A stretch of DNA of 64,000 bases from Blautia hansenii DSM 20583 (GTDB lineage: Bacteria > Bacillota > Clostridia > Lachnospirales > Lachnospiraceae), in contig NZ_CP022413.2 of the NCBI RefSeq assembly GCF_002222595.2, positions 2,379,501 through 2,443,500 on the forward strand, in the 5' to 3' direction. The stretch's first letter is position 1; each line of letters starts with the position of its first letter. Positions 52,209 to 61,919 of this stretch are shown here, in pieces. The notes under the pieces were generated by a model. It saw only the letters and a program-made list of their open reading frames with translations, was not told where the DNA came from and made no database searches. The translations under genes were made by a program, and so were the position numbers.

Positions 52209-53144
52209 CTACATCATAAAATGTTCTGCCATATCGCAAAATCCCAATTCAAAACAGCTTCCTCTTTCTTGTGTCGGTGCTGCTTTTAAAGAAAGGTTCA
52301 GCATTTTTCCTATTTTTCCTGCAAAATAAAGTCCCATTCCCGTTGAATGATAATCCCCTTTTCTCAAATTTTTTCCCACATATCCTTTATCAAAAATGTA
52401 CGGTAAATCCTCCTTTGAAATTCCAATTCCGTTATCCTCTACCCTTAAATACACCTGATTTTCTCCCTGCTTTTCACAGGAAAATACAAGCTTTGGATTA
52501 TCGGTTCTGTACTTTATGGCATTGGCTACCAGTTGGTCCAAAAGGTAAACCAGCCACCTTTTATCACTGTATACCCATACATCTTTTATCTCTAAAATCA
52601 TTTCAAAACCATACTGGATAAGAAAATAAGATTGATTTTTCACTGCTTCTTTTACTGCTTCTTCCAGAGAAATCCGCTCCATACATACATCGTTTTCAGG
52701 TCTTTGCAGCTTGCTTCCCATAAGCACGGTATGAAGTAAATTTTCCATGCGTACAATGCAGTCCTGCATTTCTTTTTTCAGAGAAGTATCCTGATTTCTT
52801 CCGTTCATAAGGCGCAAAGCAGCAAGGGGAAGCTTTATTTCATGGGTCCATTTGGTAATATAATCGGACAGATTTTCCAGCTTTTCTTTACATTCCAAAA
52901 GCTCTTTATCCGTATATGCAAGAAGCTCCTTCTGTTCCTCCTCCTGCCTTTTCTTCTTTTTCCATTGGCTGTAATCCCCAATCAAAAGAATTGTACCAAA
53001 GGCTGCAAGCAGCACATCCAAATACAAAACGTCCTGTCCGTAAAGGGCTGTGGCACAGAGCTGTGTCAGGTATACATTTAGAAAAACAACAAATCCGACT
53101 CCTATAAGAAATGCCGTCAATCGGTCTTTTAAATATTTCTTCAT
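52209..53144 (-). CDS. BceS-type intramembrane-sensing histidine kinase
   Basis: 311 residues from MKKYLKDRL (ATG 53144 overlaps the regulator stop by 4 nt). Two spans close together (about 12-30 and 37-57) with almost no outer loop, so it senses through the transporter. Phospho-acceptor His101 in KWTHEIKLPL; N, G1 (DNGIGI) and G2 (STGMGLY) boxes intact. Works with the permease as a flux sensor by analogy to Bacillus BceS. Confidence 0.92.
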   Translation of the reverse strand: MKKYLKDRLTAFLIGVGFVVFLNVYLTQLCATALYGQDVLYLDVLLAAFGTILLIGDYSQWKKKKRQEEEQKELLAYTDKELLECKEKLENLSDYITKWTHEIKLPLAALRLMNGRNQDTSLKKEMQDCIVRMENLLHTVLMGSKLQRPENDVCMERISLEEAVKEAVKNQSYFLIQYGFEMILEIKDVWVYSDKRWLVYLLDQLVANAIKYRTDNPKLVFSCEKQGENQVYLRVEDNGIGISKEDLPYIFDKGYVGKNLRKGDYHSTGMGLYFAGKIGKMLNLSLKAAPTQERGSCFELGFCDMAEHFMM

Positions 53145-53812
53145 TCCAAATAATACCCTTTCCCTTTTCTGGTATGAATACAGGAAATCCCCTCTGTCGC
53201 AGCACAAATTTTGCTTCGCAGTCTGGATATTAACACCGTCAAAGAGGCATCTGTCACATATTCATCTGTATTCCACAATTCCTGCATCAATGTTTCTCTG
53301 TCTACTACCTGACCTTTATAATCTGCTAAAATACTCATAATTCTGTTTTCGGATTTTGTCATTTCTATGGGCTCATTTTGATAGAGTAAAATCCCCTGTC
53401 CACGGTCATAAATAAGTTCGGACTCCAGATATTCTCTGTCACTTTGGACATACTCATAGCTTCTTCTTAAAAGAGAACGTATCTTCACCAGCAAAAGCTC
53501 TGCATCAAAAGGCTTTTCCACATAATCATCTCCGCCGGAAACCATTGCCATGACCTTATCAGAGTTCTGGTCTCGGCTGGATAAAAACAAAATAGGAACT
53601 TTTGATATGCTTCTAATCTTCTGACACCAGTAAAATCCGTCATAAAAAGGTAAATTGATATCCATAAGAACCAAATCGCAATGACTGTTTTCACACTGCT
53701 TATCTACCTCTGTAAAATCTTCCAGATACTCCCCCTCAAAGCCCCATCGTTGGCAGAGGCGCAAAATTTCCTCTGCCAATACAAAATCATCTTCTACTAT
53801 TAAGATTTTCAT
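53141..53812 (-). CDS. BceR-type response regulator
   Basis: 223 residues, OmpR class: receiver (1-115) with phospho-acceptor Asp51 in LVLMDINLP and Lys in VEKPFD, then a winged helix (about 125-223) ending IHTRKGKGYYLE. I took ATG 53812, since GGTGAT precedes it; GTG/ATG at 53821/53818 are alternatives. First gene of the module. Confidence 0.92.
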   Translation of the reverse strand: MKILIVEDDFVLAEEILRLCQRWGFEGEYLEDFTEVDKQCENSHCDLVLMDINLPFYDGFYWCQKIRSISKVPILFLSSRDQNSDKVMAMVSGGDDYVEKPFDAELLLVKIRSLLRRSYEYVQSDREYLESELIYDRGQGILLYQNEPIEMTKSENRIMSILADYKGQVVDRETLMQELWNTDEYVTDASLTVLISRLRSKICAATEGISCIHTRKGKGYYLE

Positions 53813-53872
53813 ATTCATCACCCGGTTTTATCTTACACTTTTCTCCTCCGTTTGCACAGCCCTAACGGCTAA

Positions 53873-53894
53873 TGTTGCAAAAATGTTAGTTTGG
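53873..53894 (+). promoter_or_regulatory. Candidate response-regulator operator upstream of bceR
   Basis: 22-bp motif reading TGTTGCAAAAATGTTAG plus TTTGG on the plus strand, 60 bp before the regulator start, opposite in orientation to the gene. It differs from 52182-52203 at three positions only, and suggests autoregulation. Confidence 0.55.
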
Positions 53895-53920
53895 CAGTAA
53901 AGAGTGAAAATAAAATCCCC

Positions 53921-53980
53921 CCAAAAAACAACAAGGCTGTCGCTTTAAACATTATTCCAAAATATTTAATGCGACAACCT
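53921..53980 (-). terminator. Terminator after the GH13 glucosidase gene
   Basis: Minus strand GGTTGTCGCATTAAA pairs with TTTAAAGCGACAGCC (one mismatch), followed by TTGTTGTTTTTTGG. Near-copy of the hairpin at 49315-49372. Confidence 0.7.
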
Positions 53981-54006
53981 CATTTCTCTCATGCAGAAGT
54001 TATTTT

Positions 54007-55671
54007 TTAATTTTCTATCAGTACAACTCTTGCTTCGTAAGGTTTCAATATTCCTGTCTCATGATTTTTGTAATTGGCAATCATTTCTTTACCGCCTGCT
54101 GCTCCCTCAAACAAAGTACACGGTACTTTTTTATCGCTGAAATTACAAGCTACAATTAAAGTCTGATTTCCCAGTTTTCTCCGGTATGCATAAATATTTT
54201 CATCGTCTTCCAGAAGGCCTTCAAAAATACCGTCCACAATAATTTCATATTCCTTACGCATCTGTATTAATTTCTGATAATAATAGAACACGCTGTCTTT
54301 ATCTTCCAAAGCCGCCTTTGCATTAATCTGTAAATAATTAGGATTTACTTTAATCCATGGGGTGCCTATGGTAAATCCTGCATTTTCACTATCGTCCCAC
54401 TGCATAGGAGTTCTGGCATTATCACGGCTGACTGCCTTTAAAGCGCTCATCATTTCTTCCTCTGTAAGAAGACCATTTTCTGTCATCTCTTCAAAAGCAT
54501 GAATACTTTCGATGTCACGGTAATCTTCCAGTTTATTAAAATAAGCATTTGTCATACCAATTTCTTCACCCTGATAAATATAAGGTGTTCCTTTCATCAA
54601 ATGAAGACAGGTTGCCAACATTTTAGCTGAAAGTTCACGATACATTGGCCCGTCATTTCCAAAGCGAGACACAGCTCTTGGCTGGTCGTGGTTATCCCAA
54701 TAAAGACTGTTCCATGCTTTTCCCTCCAACTCTGTCTGCCATTTATTCAATATTTTTCTCAAATCTCTGAGTTTAAATCTCTCGTCTGTCCATTTTCCAT
54801 TCTTTCCAGATGTAATGTCTGTATGTTCAAACTGGAATACCATGTTTAGCTCAGTTCCGTCTAAATTAGCATATTTTTTTGCTTCTTCTACAGTAACGCC
54901 AGACGCTTCACCAACCGTAATCAAATCATACTTAGAAAGCACTTTTTGGTTCATTTCCTGTAAATACTCATGAACATGAGGACCATTGCAGACAAAAGGG
55001 CCAAAATCACCATATAAGCCATTATGAGAAACTCCGTCAGGATAGGCAGGAGCCTTAGAAATCATACTGATAACGTCCATACGAAATCCATCTACACCTT
55101 TCTCACACCACCATGTCATCATATCAAAAACTTCTTTTCTGACTTTTTCATTTTCCCAGTTTAAATCAGGCTGTTTCTTAGAAAAGCAATGTAAATAGTA
55201 CATTTCTGTTTCCTTATCATATTCCCATGCAGAACCGCCAAAACATGCACCCCAGTTATTTGGCTCTTTCCCGTTTTTTCCTTCTTTCCAGATGTAGTAA
55301 TCACGATAAGGATTATCCTTTGACTTTCTGCTTTCTACAAACCACGGATGTTCATCAGAAGTATGGTTCACTACCAAATCCATAACCAGCTTTATTCCTC
55401 TTTTATGCATCTCTGAAAGCATTTTATCAAAATCTTCCATTGTTCCAAAATCTTCCATAATTGCCTGATAATCGGAAATATCATATCCATTATCATCATT
55501 AGGAGACTGATAAACAGGAGACAGCCAGATAACATCTACGCCCAGTTCCTTTAAATAATCGAGATGTTGAGTAATTCCCTTAATATCTCCAATTCCGTCT
55601 CCATTGCTATCTGCAAAACTCCTTGGATAAATTTGATAAATTACACTATTTTTCCACCATGTTTTATTCAT
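54007..55671 (-). CDS. GH13 alpha-glucosidase (oligo-1,6-glucosidase type)
   Basis: Cytosolic hydrolysis of alpha-glucosidic links in short malto- or isomalto-oligosaccharides. 554 residues. Starts KTWWKNSVIYQIYPRSFADSNGDG, with MDLVVNHTS (region I, 97-105), GFRMDV (nucleophile Asp199), GEASG (acid Glu255) and YWDNHDQPR (third Asp, about 328), all GH13_31-like. No signal peptide. Divergent from an AraC regulator which probably controls it. Confidence 0.94.
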   Translation of the reverse strand: MNKTWWKNSVIYQIYPRSFADSNGDGIGDIKGITQHLDYLKELGVDVIWLSPVYQSPNDDNGYDISDYQAIMEDFGTMEDFDKMLSEMHKRGIKLVMDLVVNHTSDEHPWFVESRKSKDNPYRDYYIWKEGKNGKEPNNWGACFGGSAWEYDKETEMYYLHCFSKKQPDLNWENEKVRKEVFDMMTWWCEKGVDGFRMDVISMISKAPAYPDGVSHNGLYGDFGPFVCNGPHVHEYLQEMNQKVLSKYDLITVGEASGVTVEEAKKYANLDGTELNMVFQFEHTDITSGKNGKWTDERFKLRDLRKILNKWQTELEGKAWNSLYWDNHDQPRAVSRFGNDGPMYRELSAKMLATCLHLMKGTPYIYQGEEIGMTNAYFNKLEDYRDIESIHAFEEMTENGLLTEEEMMSALKAVSRDNARTPMQWDDSENAGFTIGTPWIKVNPNYLQINAKAALEDKDSVFYYYQKLIQMRKEYEIIVDGIFEGLLEDDENIYAYRRKLGNQTLIVACNFSDKKVPCTLFEGAAGGKEMIANYKNHETGILKPYEARVVLIEN

Positions 55672-55732
55672 AATATGTACCTCACAGTTCTTTTTCGTTA
55701 CTTTCAGTATAAAAAAACTCTTTCTTAAATTC

Positions 55733-55762
55733 TTGCAATATGTTACTCTTTATTTGTACTAT
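55733..55762 (+). promoter_or_regulatory. Probable promoter of the AraC gene at 55806
   Basis: TTGCAA (55733-55738), 18-nt spacer, TACTAT (55757-55762); 43 nt to the chosen start. The divergent glucosidase promoter must lie in the same 134-bp gap but I cannot place it. Confidence 0.5.
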
Positions 55763-55805
55763 ATTCACTTTTATTTATGTAATTACAAGAAAGAGCGAAA
55801 TTATT

Positions 55806-56720
55806 ATGTATAAAATTAACATTCAGGAAGAAAATCCACACGGAACACCTTACTTTCCTTTCCAGGCTCTGTCTCAAGAAGATTTTTGCGGACAATATTT
55901 CGCCCCTTACCACTGGCATGAAGAAACAGAATTTATATATATCACCAAAGGAAGCCTGATGCTTCGCACAGAAACCAACTCTCAGCTTTTAACAGAGGGA
56001 AATGTATATTTTATCAATCCCGGTATGGTTCATGGAATTTTCGGTCATAGTGAAGTTTCCCACCATTATGCTCTTTTATTTCCCATGTCCTTTTTAAGTT
56101 TTTCTCAATATGATATTTGTCAAAATGAGCTTCTTACTCCTTTACTGTCAAAAAAACTGCTGTTTCCGGAAGGAAGTTCTCTCTCTTTGGAAATCAGCCT
56201 GCAAATTGGTTCTTTGATATCAAAAGCGGCCAGGCTTTATTTAGAAGACACCTCTGCCAATACTGCACTTTCCATAAAAATTATACTCTTGCAGATATTG
56301 GAAATTCTATTTCAGGAACACGCCTTTTCTTCTGCCCAAAAGCATGAAGCTGAAAAAGATTTTGAAAATCATTCTTTAAAATCTGTGTTTTCCTATATAG
56401 AAAAGCATTATATGGAGCCTGTAACACTGGAAGCTCTTGCAGAATGTATTCCTCTGAATAAAAATTATTTCTGCAAATTTTTCAAAGAAAAAGTAGGCAA
56501 AACACCATTTGCCTACTTAAATGAATATCGTATTAATCAAGCTGCTGCTCAGCTTCTAAAAACTACTGCACCTATTACGGAAGTTGCACTCAATAATGGA
56601 TACGAAAACATCAGTTATTTTGTACGTCAATTTAAGCACTATAAACACTGTACACCTTCTGACTTCCGTACTTCTGCAAAATTCCAGAGTAATTTAATAT
56701 CGAATTCTGTCAATCAGTGA
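55806..56720 (+). CDS. AraC family transcriptional regulator
   Basis: 304 residues from MYKINIQEENPHGTP; the frame extends upstream but that part is hydrophobic and lacks a ribosome-binding site, so I prefer this ATG (AGAAAGAGCG precedes). N-terminal cupin (YHWHEETEFIYITKGSLML, NPGMVHGIFG) and C-terminal AraC HTH (MEPVTLEALAECIPLNKNYF; ITEVALNNGYENISYFVRQF). Likely sugar-responsive activator of the divergent glucosidase gene. Its 3' end overlaps the convergent permease gene by 27 nt. Confidence 0.9.
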   Translation: MYKINIQEENPHGTPYFPFQALSQEDFCGQYFAPYHWHEETEFIYITKGSLMLRTETNSQLLTEGNVYFINPGMVHGIFGHSEVSHHYALLFPMSFLSFSQYDICQNELLTPLLSKKLLFPEGSSLSLEISLQIGSLISKAARLYLEDTSANTALSIKIILLQILEILFQEHAFSSAQKHEAEKDFENHSLKSVFSYIEKHYMEPVTLEALAECIPLNKNYFCKFFKEKVGKTPFAYLNEYRINQAAAQLLKTTAPITEVALNNGYENISYFVRQFKHYKHCTPSDFRTSAKFQSNLISNSVNQ

Positions 56721-59114
56721 CTCCTTTTTCACGTTTCTGCTGAGCATAAAGGATAATCCAATCTGAAGAACTGCCAAGACAAAAATCATGACTAAAATTT
56801 CCACACCCGGGAAGTGATAAACGTCAAATCCTGTTAATCCTGCTTTCTTACCATACAGGAAAAGTCCGTATCCCGCAGGAATTCCCACAACCAGAGAAAT
56901 CACTATGCTTCCCAGTGTAAACAGCAGACCTTCATTTCTCAGCATCTTGTTTAACTGCTGATTTGTCATTCCCACTGCCTGTAATACACCCAGCTCTCTC
57001 TTTCTTGTAATAACATTTAAAATCATGGTATTTGCCATATTCATAAAAGTAATCATTCCGATTAACAGCAGGAAGCTGTAACCCATGATTTTCATTATTG
57101 CCATCATTGAGTCGAGAGACTCCACTTCCCCTTCAAAGCTGCTTAATTCATAATGGTCTTTGTTTTCCAAAAGCTCTTTTATGGCGGCTTCTACATTTTT
57201 ACTCTCTGATTTTTTGCAATCTACCCAGATTGTTCCGATATTTTCCTCTGCATCGGCAAATCCCAGATTTTTATAAGTATCTTCTGTAATTGCCCAATCA
57301 CCGTTGATTGAGCCAAAAGCTCCCTGCAATTCACCTTGATAAGGGATTTCTCCCTGCATTCCGCCTAACTGAAAGGAAACGGTATCTCCGATTTCATATC
57401 CGGTATCTGCAATAAAGTGAGACCAGCCGTTGAAAATTGCATTGTCTTTTGATGCCTTTTCATAATCTACTGTCCCCAATACGCCTGCACCTTTGCTCTC
57501 CTTTTCAAAAAGCTTGCGGTCTAAAACAGCGATGGAGTGAAGTTCTCCCTTCTCATCATGAGCGTATAATTGCTTTCCGATTTTTACTTCTGTGACGCCT
57601 TCAATGGATTTTAAATCCTTTACAAGCTGTGCATCTAACGGATTTTCTTTTAAAACAGAGTCTAAATTATTCTCAGGATAAGCTGTATCCGTGGTGGAAT
57701 AAGATAAATCAATCTGAAACTGTCCAAAGGGCAAATCCTGCCTTGCAGCATACTCAATATCCACGTTTCTGGTATAATTAACCGCTACCACAAACAGCAC
57801 ACAGGATAAACCCATGGTAAACATCGTTCCCACAGTACGTTTTTTGTTCATTGCCAGATTTGCCATCATCATACGATTAGGGCTCATCACAGCATATCCT
57901 TTACAAATACCCTTTTTTCTCTTTCCCTCTCCCTGATAGCGAAATGCTTCCACAGGAGATACCTTTTTCACTGTGCTCATCGGTTTTTTCAAGGCAATCC
58001 ATACCGTTGCCAATACCGCCAGCACACACAGAAGAAGCAAAGGCACGGAAATATATGCTGCACTTATTTTTGTTTCTGCTCCAAAAGGCGCCATATTGCT
58101 TATCCAATAGTTCATAAACAGGCAACTGATACCAATTCCTGCCAGAATACCCAGCGGTGTAGGAATAACAGAAAGCATCATACCTTCACGGAATACTAAA
58201 GCTTTCATCTGCCCTCTTGTAGCGCCTAAGGCTTTTATTTTGCCGTACTCCTGTATTTTCTCCACAATTCCTACCTGAAAAATGTTGTAAATAACCAGCA
58301 CAGAGAAAATTACAACCACAATAGCAATCAAAATAAATCCCATAATACTTTCCATATCCGGAGACAGTACAAAGAATAAATAGGTTTTATTCATTGCTAC
58401 ATTTTCCGCATCAATGCCACATTTTTCGGCTAACTCTTTTGCCTCTATTTCGGCAGTTTCCGAATTCAGTCCCAAATCCTCTGACAAAGAAAAATATGCC
58501 ATATAGCGTCTTGCATTTTCAGAAAAATGTGTCGTATAAAAATCTTCGGAAACATACCCTACGTATGCTTGATTTTCCAGTTCTTCTGAAATACTTCTGA
58601 TGATACCGCTGACAACAAAAGTTGTTTCCTGATATTTTTCCTGATTACTTCTTCGATAAGAAAGCTTAATCTCATCTCCGATTTTTACATTTTCATATCC
58701 CAATTTTTGAAAAAAACGTCTTTCACCGGCAATCTCATTTTGTGCTTTTGGAAAACTTCCTTCTTCCAACTGTTCTTTCAGATTTGTCATCATCCCTACT
58801 TCTTCGCTCATCCACTGCAAAGAGACTGTGGCTTCACTTTCCACTTCACCGCATACGGCAGATTTTCCGATTTCCGTAAATTCGCTTCTTTTCCGCATTT
58901 CTGCAATCTGTTCTTCCGATACGCCTTTATAAGCTCCGTAGAAAGTTCCGTATAATTCCTTCACATTGTCCTTTTGATATTTCAGACTGCCATAGCAGAT
59001 AAGAGCAATACTTGACAGCAATGTGGTACTTAAAAAGATAACCAGCATAATCAAAATACTTCTTGCCTTATTCTTTTTATTATTATTCAAAGCTAATCTT
59101 GTGAGCATTTTCAT
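56694..59114 (-). CDS. FtsX-type ABC transporter permease, 806 residues
   Basis: Starts MKMLTRLALNNNKKNKARSI and has about ten spans: one, then a ~200-residue outer domain, three spans (about 260-375), a second outer domain (about 440-660) and three C-terminal spans (680-790). This two-FtsX layout is that of large Firmicute permeases of the LolCD/MacB superfamily linked to peptide resistance. Overlaps its ATPase gene by 4 nt. Cargo unknown. Confidence 0.88.
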   Translation of the reverse strand: MKMLTRLALNNNKKNKARSILIMLVIFLSTTLLSSIALICYGSLKYQKDNVKELYGTFYGAYKGVSEEQIAEMRKRSEFTEIGKSAVCGEVESEATVSLQWMSEEVGMMTNLKEQLEEGSFPKAQNEIAGERRFFQKLGYENVKIGDEIKLSYRRSNQEKYQETTFVVSGIIRSISEELENQAYVGYVSEDFYTTHFSENARRYMAYFSLSEDLGLNSETAEIEAKELAEKCGIDAENVAMNKTYLFFVLSPDMESIMGFILIAIVVVIFSVLVIYNIFQVGIVEKIQEYGKIKALGATRGQMKALVFREGMMLSVIPTPLGILAGIGISCLFMNYWISNMAPFGAETKISAAYISVPLLLLCVLAVLATVWIALKKPMSTVKKVSPVEAFRYQGEGKRKKGICKGYAVMSPNRMMMANLAMNKKRTVGTMFTMGLSCVLFVVAVNYTRNVDIEYAARQDLPFGQFQIDLSYSTTDTAYPENNLDSVLKENPLDAQLVKDLKSIEGVTEVKIGKQLYAHDEKGELHSIAVLDRKLFEKESKGAGVLGTVDYEKASKDNAIFNGWSHFIADTGYEIGDTVSFQLGGMQGEIPYQGELQGAFGSINGDWAITEDTYKNLGFADAEENIGTIWVDCKKSESKNVEAAIKELLENKDHYELSSFEGEVESLDSMMAIMKIMGYSFLLLIGMITFMNMANTMILNVITRKRELGVLQAVGMTNQQLNKMLRNEGLLFTLGSIVISLVVGIPAGYGLFLYGKKAGLTGFDVYHFPGVEILVMIFVLAVLQIGLSFMLSRNVKKESLIDRIRY

Positions 59115-59785
59115 GAAAATTCAGCCACCTTTCCGTCCTCAATTACTAAAATGCGGTCTGCAATCTGAGCAATATCTTCATCATGAGTAATCATTACTAA
59201 GGTCTGTCCGTATTTTTCCACAGACATTTTCAACATTCCCATAACCTCCGCACTTGTCTTGGAGTCCAAATTTCCCGTAGGCTCATCAGCCAAAAGGATT
59301 TCCGGCTTTGATGCAATGGCTCTTGCAATGGCAACTCTCTGCTGCTGCCCGCCGGATAAGGTATTTGGCAAATTATGTAATTTCTTTTCTAATCCTAATG
59401 TCTGTATAATATCTTTTAAAAATGCTTCGTCGATTTTCTTTCCATCTAAGGAAATCGGAAAAATAATATTCTCCCATACATTCAAAGAGGAGATTAAATT
59501 GAAAGACTGAAAAATAAATCCGATTTTTCTCCTTCGAAAAACTGCAAGCTCATCTTCTTTGTAAGAAAAAATATTTTTCTTTCCAATGTATACCTTTCCG
59601 TCTGTGGGATGGTCTAAGCCGCCCAGCATGTGCAACAGCGTACTTTTTCCTGAACCGGATTTTCCTACAACTGCAACAAATTCTCCACGCTCTATTTCAA
59701 TATTTACATCCTGCAATGCTTTTACTTCATTTTCACCGTTTCCATAATATTTACATAAATTTTTTGTTTTCAAAATTGTATCCAT
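59111..59785 (-). CDS. LolD/MacB-type ABC ATPase
   Basis: 224 residues. Walker A GKSGSGKST (about 40-48), Q-loop FQSFNLISSL, LSGGQQQR signature, ILLADEP Walker B, H-loop ITHDEDIA. Pairs with the 806-residue permease. 83 nt after the kinase gene; the small gap leaves room for a separate promoter but no operator resembling those at 52182/53873 was seen. Confidence 0.93.
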   Translation of the reverse strand: MDTILKTKNLCKYYGNGENEVKALQDVNIEIERGEFVAVVGKSGSGKSTLLHMLGGLDHPTDGKVYIGKKNIFSYKEDELAVFRRRKIGFIFQSFNLISSLNVWENIIFPISLDGKKIDEAFLKDIIQTLGLEKKLHNLPNTLSGGQQQRVAIARAIASKPEILLADEPTGNLDSKTSAEVMGMLKMSVEKYGQTLVMITHDEDIAQIADRILVIEDGKVAEFS

Positions 59786-59868
59786 ACTCTATCGCCCTTT
59801 CTTTTTGATGATGCTGAAAGTATAAAATACGACTCTTTCATCATTCTTTCAATTCATAGAAAAAAGTC

Positions 59869-61122
59869 TTACATTTTCGTAAGACTTTCATACGGAAGCT
59901 GTATCACAAATACACTTCCCCGCTGTTTTTTCTCTTTTCTTTCCACAAAAACCATTCCCTTGTGTGCGTCCACAATTTTTCTGGTAAGGTAAAGTCCTAC
60001 GCCGCTGCCTTCTTCCTTTTGCACGTATTCATTTTCACCTCTGTAAAATCGCTGAAAAATTTTATGATATTCCTTTTTCGGAATACCCACGCCCTCATCT
60101 GCAATCTCTATTCTGAGGAAATTCACCCATTTCTTAACCATAATTACAATATTTGTATTCGGCTCACTGTATTTTACTGCATTTTCCAAAATATTTAAAA
60201 TTGCTTCCTTCAACCACTTGCTGTCGTGCATGATTTCCAGATTTTCTATTTCCTCACAAATATCCATCTCAATTTCTATTGCTTTTGCATCTGCTTTTTC
60301 CCATATCCCATTTACGGCTGCTAAAATAGTTTCGAAAATCTTTCCGTTTTTCAGGGAAATATCAATCAATCCCGCTTCCATTCTGGAAATATTAACCAGT
60401 ACCGCAGACAGTTGTTCCAGATTTTGAAGCTGCTTTTCCATACGCTTTTCAAATTCTCTGCGTTCCTTCTGGGTGAGCGTTTCGCTTTCCAGCACCTCAA
60501 AACAGGATTTTAAAGCAGCAATGGGTGTTTTTAACTGATGGGAAATATCCGTTACCATTTCCTTTGTCTTCTCTTTTTCATCTTGGGCTTTTCGCAGCAC
60601 ATTCTGAGTGTGACTGTCCAAACGCTCCAAAGCTTCATAAGCAGGATTGCTGATTTCTAAATTTAAAATCCCTTTCCCCTTATCAATATCTTCCACTGCC
60701 TCTGCTATTTTCCATTGTCTTTCCTGCATTTCTCTCTTTGAGCACTTATACTCATGCAAAATGGCTCCTGCATATACAAGATAGCACAGAGACAAAATTA
60801 TTCCTGTGAAAATTCTTTTCTGCTGATACTCTTTACCATAAATATTGCTTTCCAGTCTTTCATAGCCGTATTGCTTCTGAAATTCTTTTACATTTATATC
60901 AACAGGCTCACCTTTTAAAATTTCAAAAGGCGTTTGTCCGCCTGTTTCTTCTCTCGTCATTTGAGCCGCCAACGCCAGTTTTTCTTTATAGGAATGATAC
61001 TCCATTCCGGTAATTGCCGACCACCCCAGTAAAAAGAGCAGTCCCCCCAATAGCAGCTTTCGCAAAATCCTTATCCTGTCGTTTCTTTGATTTTCTATCT
61101 CTTGATACATTCCTTGTTCCAT
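59869..61122 (-). CDS. Sensor histidine kinase
   Basis: 417 residues. Two spans (about 22-38 and 103-122) enclosing a ~65-residue outer loop, then a helical linker and the kinase core: His195 in TDISHQLKTPIAAL, N-box, DEGVGIP and GSGVGLYLTRKI. Unlike the BceS-type kinase it has a real extracellular sensor loop. Start at 61122 overlaps the regulator's 3' end by 28 nt; an ATG at 61110 is an alternative. Confidence 0.92.
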   Translation of the reverse strand: MEQGMYQEIENQRNDRIRILRKLLLGGLLFLLGWSAITGMEYHSYKEKLALAAQMTREETGGQTPFEILKGEPVDINVKEFQKQYGYERLESNIYGKEYQQKRIFTGIILSLCYLVYAGAILHEYKCSKREMQERQWKIAEAVEDIDKGKGILNLEISNPAYEALERLDSHTQNVLRKAQDEKEKTKEMVTDISHQLKTPIAALKSCFEVLESETLTQKERREFEKRMEKQLQNLEQLSAVLVNISRMEAGLIDISLKNGKIFETILAAVNGIWEKADAKAIEIEMDICEEIENLEIMHDSKWLKEAILNILENAVKYSEPNTNIVIMVKKWVNFLRIEIADEGVGIPKKEYHKIFQRFYRGENEYVQKEEGSGVGLYLTRKIVDAHKGMVFVERKEKKQRGSVFVIQLPYESLTKM

Positions 61123-61790
61123 ATATAGCCAAGTCCTCTTACATTGCGAATATATTCCGGCTTGCCCGGATTTTCTTCTATTTTTTCTCTGAGTCTGCGG
61201 ATATTTACTGCCACAGTATTTTCGTCTACAAACTCTCCGTCTAAATCAAAAATACCTTGTAAAATCTGGTTTTTTGATAAAATCTGCTTTGGATTATCTA
61301 AAAACAATTTCAGCATTTTCCACTCATTCTTTGTAAATTCTATATTTTCCTCACTGTCCCGTCTCTTTGCCGTCATTTCATCAATGGAAAAGCTCCATTC
61401 TCCAGACTCCAGAAGCTCTGCCCGCTTCTTTTCTGTTCTTTTGAAAAACACATTCACTTTCAACAATAATACAGACAAACTAAACGGCTTTGTCACATAG
61501 TCATCCGCTCCCGCTTCATATCCCATAACCTGATCAAATTCTTGGTCTAAGGCAGTGAGACAAATGATATATACGTTGCTTTTTTCACGCACTTTTCTGA
61601 TAAAATCCAGTCCGTTTCCGTCCGGTAAATTAATGTCACAGATAATCATTTCAAAAGGATGTGCCAAAAATAATTCCCAACCCTCCTGTATGCACTTTGC
61701 GCTGGAAACCTCATATCCTTCTCTGGACAGGGAAAATTCAATTCCTCTGTTTACGCTGTCTTCGTCTTCTAAAACTAATATTGATGCCAT
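61095..61790 (-). CDS. OmpR-family response regulator
   Basis: 231 residues. Receiver with Asp52 in MIICDINLPDGNG and VTKPFSL, winged helix ending IRNVRGLGYIW. GGGGAGAATAAGAG precedes the ATG. First gene of the second regulator-kinase-ATPase-permease module, so it most likely controls 56694-59785. Confidence 0.93.
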   Translation of the reverse strand: MASILVLEDEDSVNRGIEFSLSREGYEVSSAKCIQEGWELFLAHPFEMIICDINLPDGNGLDFIRKVREKSNVYIICLTALDQEFDQVMGYEAGADDYVTKPFSLSVLLLKVNVFFKRTEKKRAELLESGEWSFSIDEMTAKRRDSEENIEFTKNEWKMLKLFLDNPKQILSKNQILQGIFDLDGEFVDENTVAVNIRRLREKIEENPGKPEYIRNVRGLGYIWNKECIKR

Positions 61791-61919
61791 CTCTTATTCT
61801 CCCCGTATAATAAACTACAAATTTATTATTATATCATTCATCTTATCATAAAATTCATTTAATCAATTTGCATTTTTTAAATTCCGCATTTTTGATTTCT
61901 GAATATTGAGCACTTGGAC

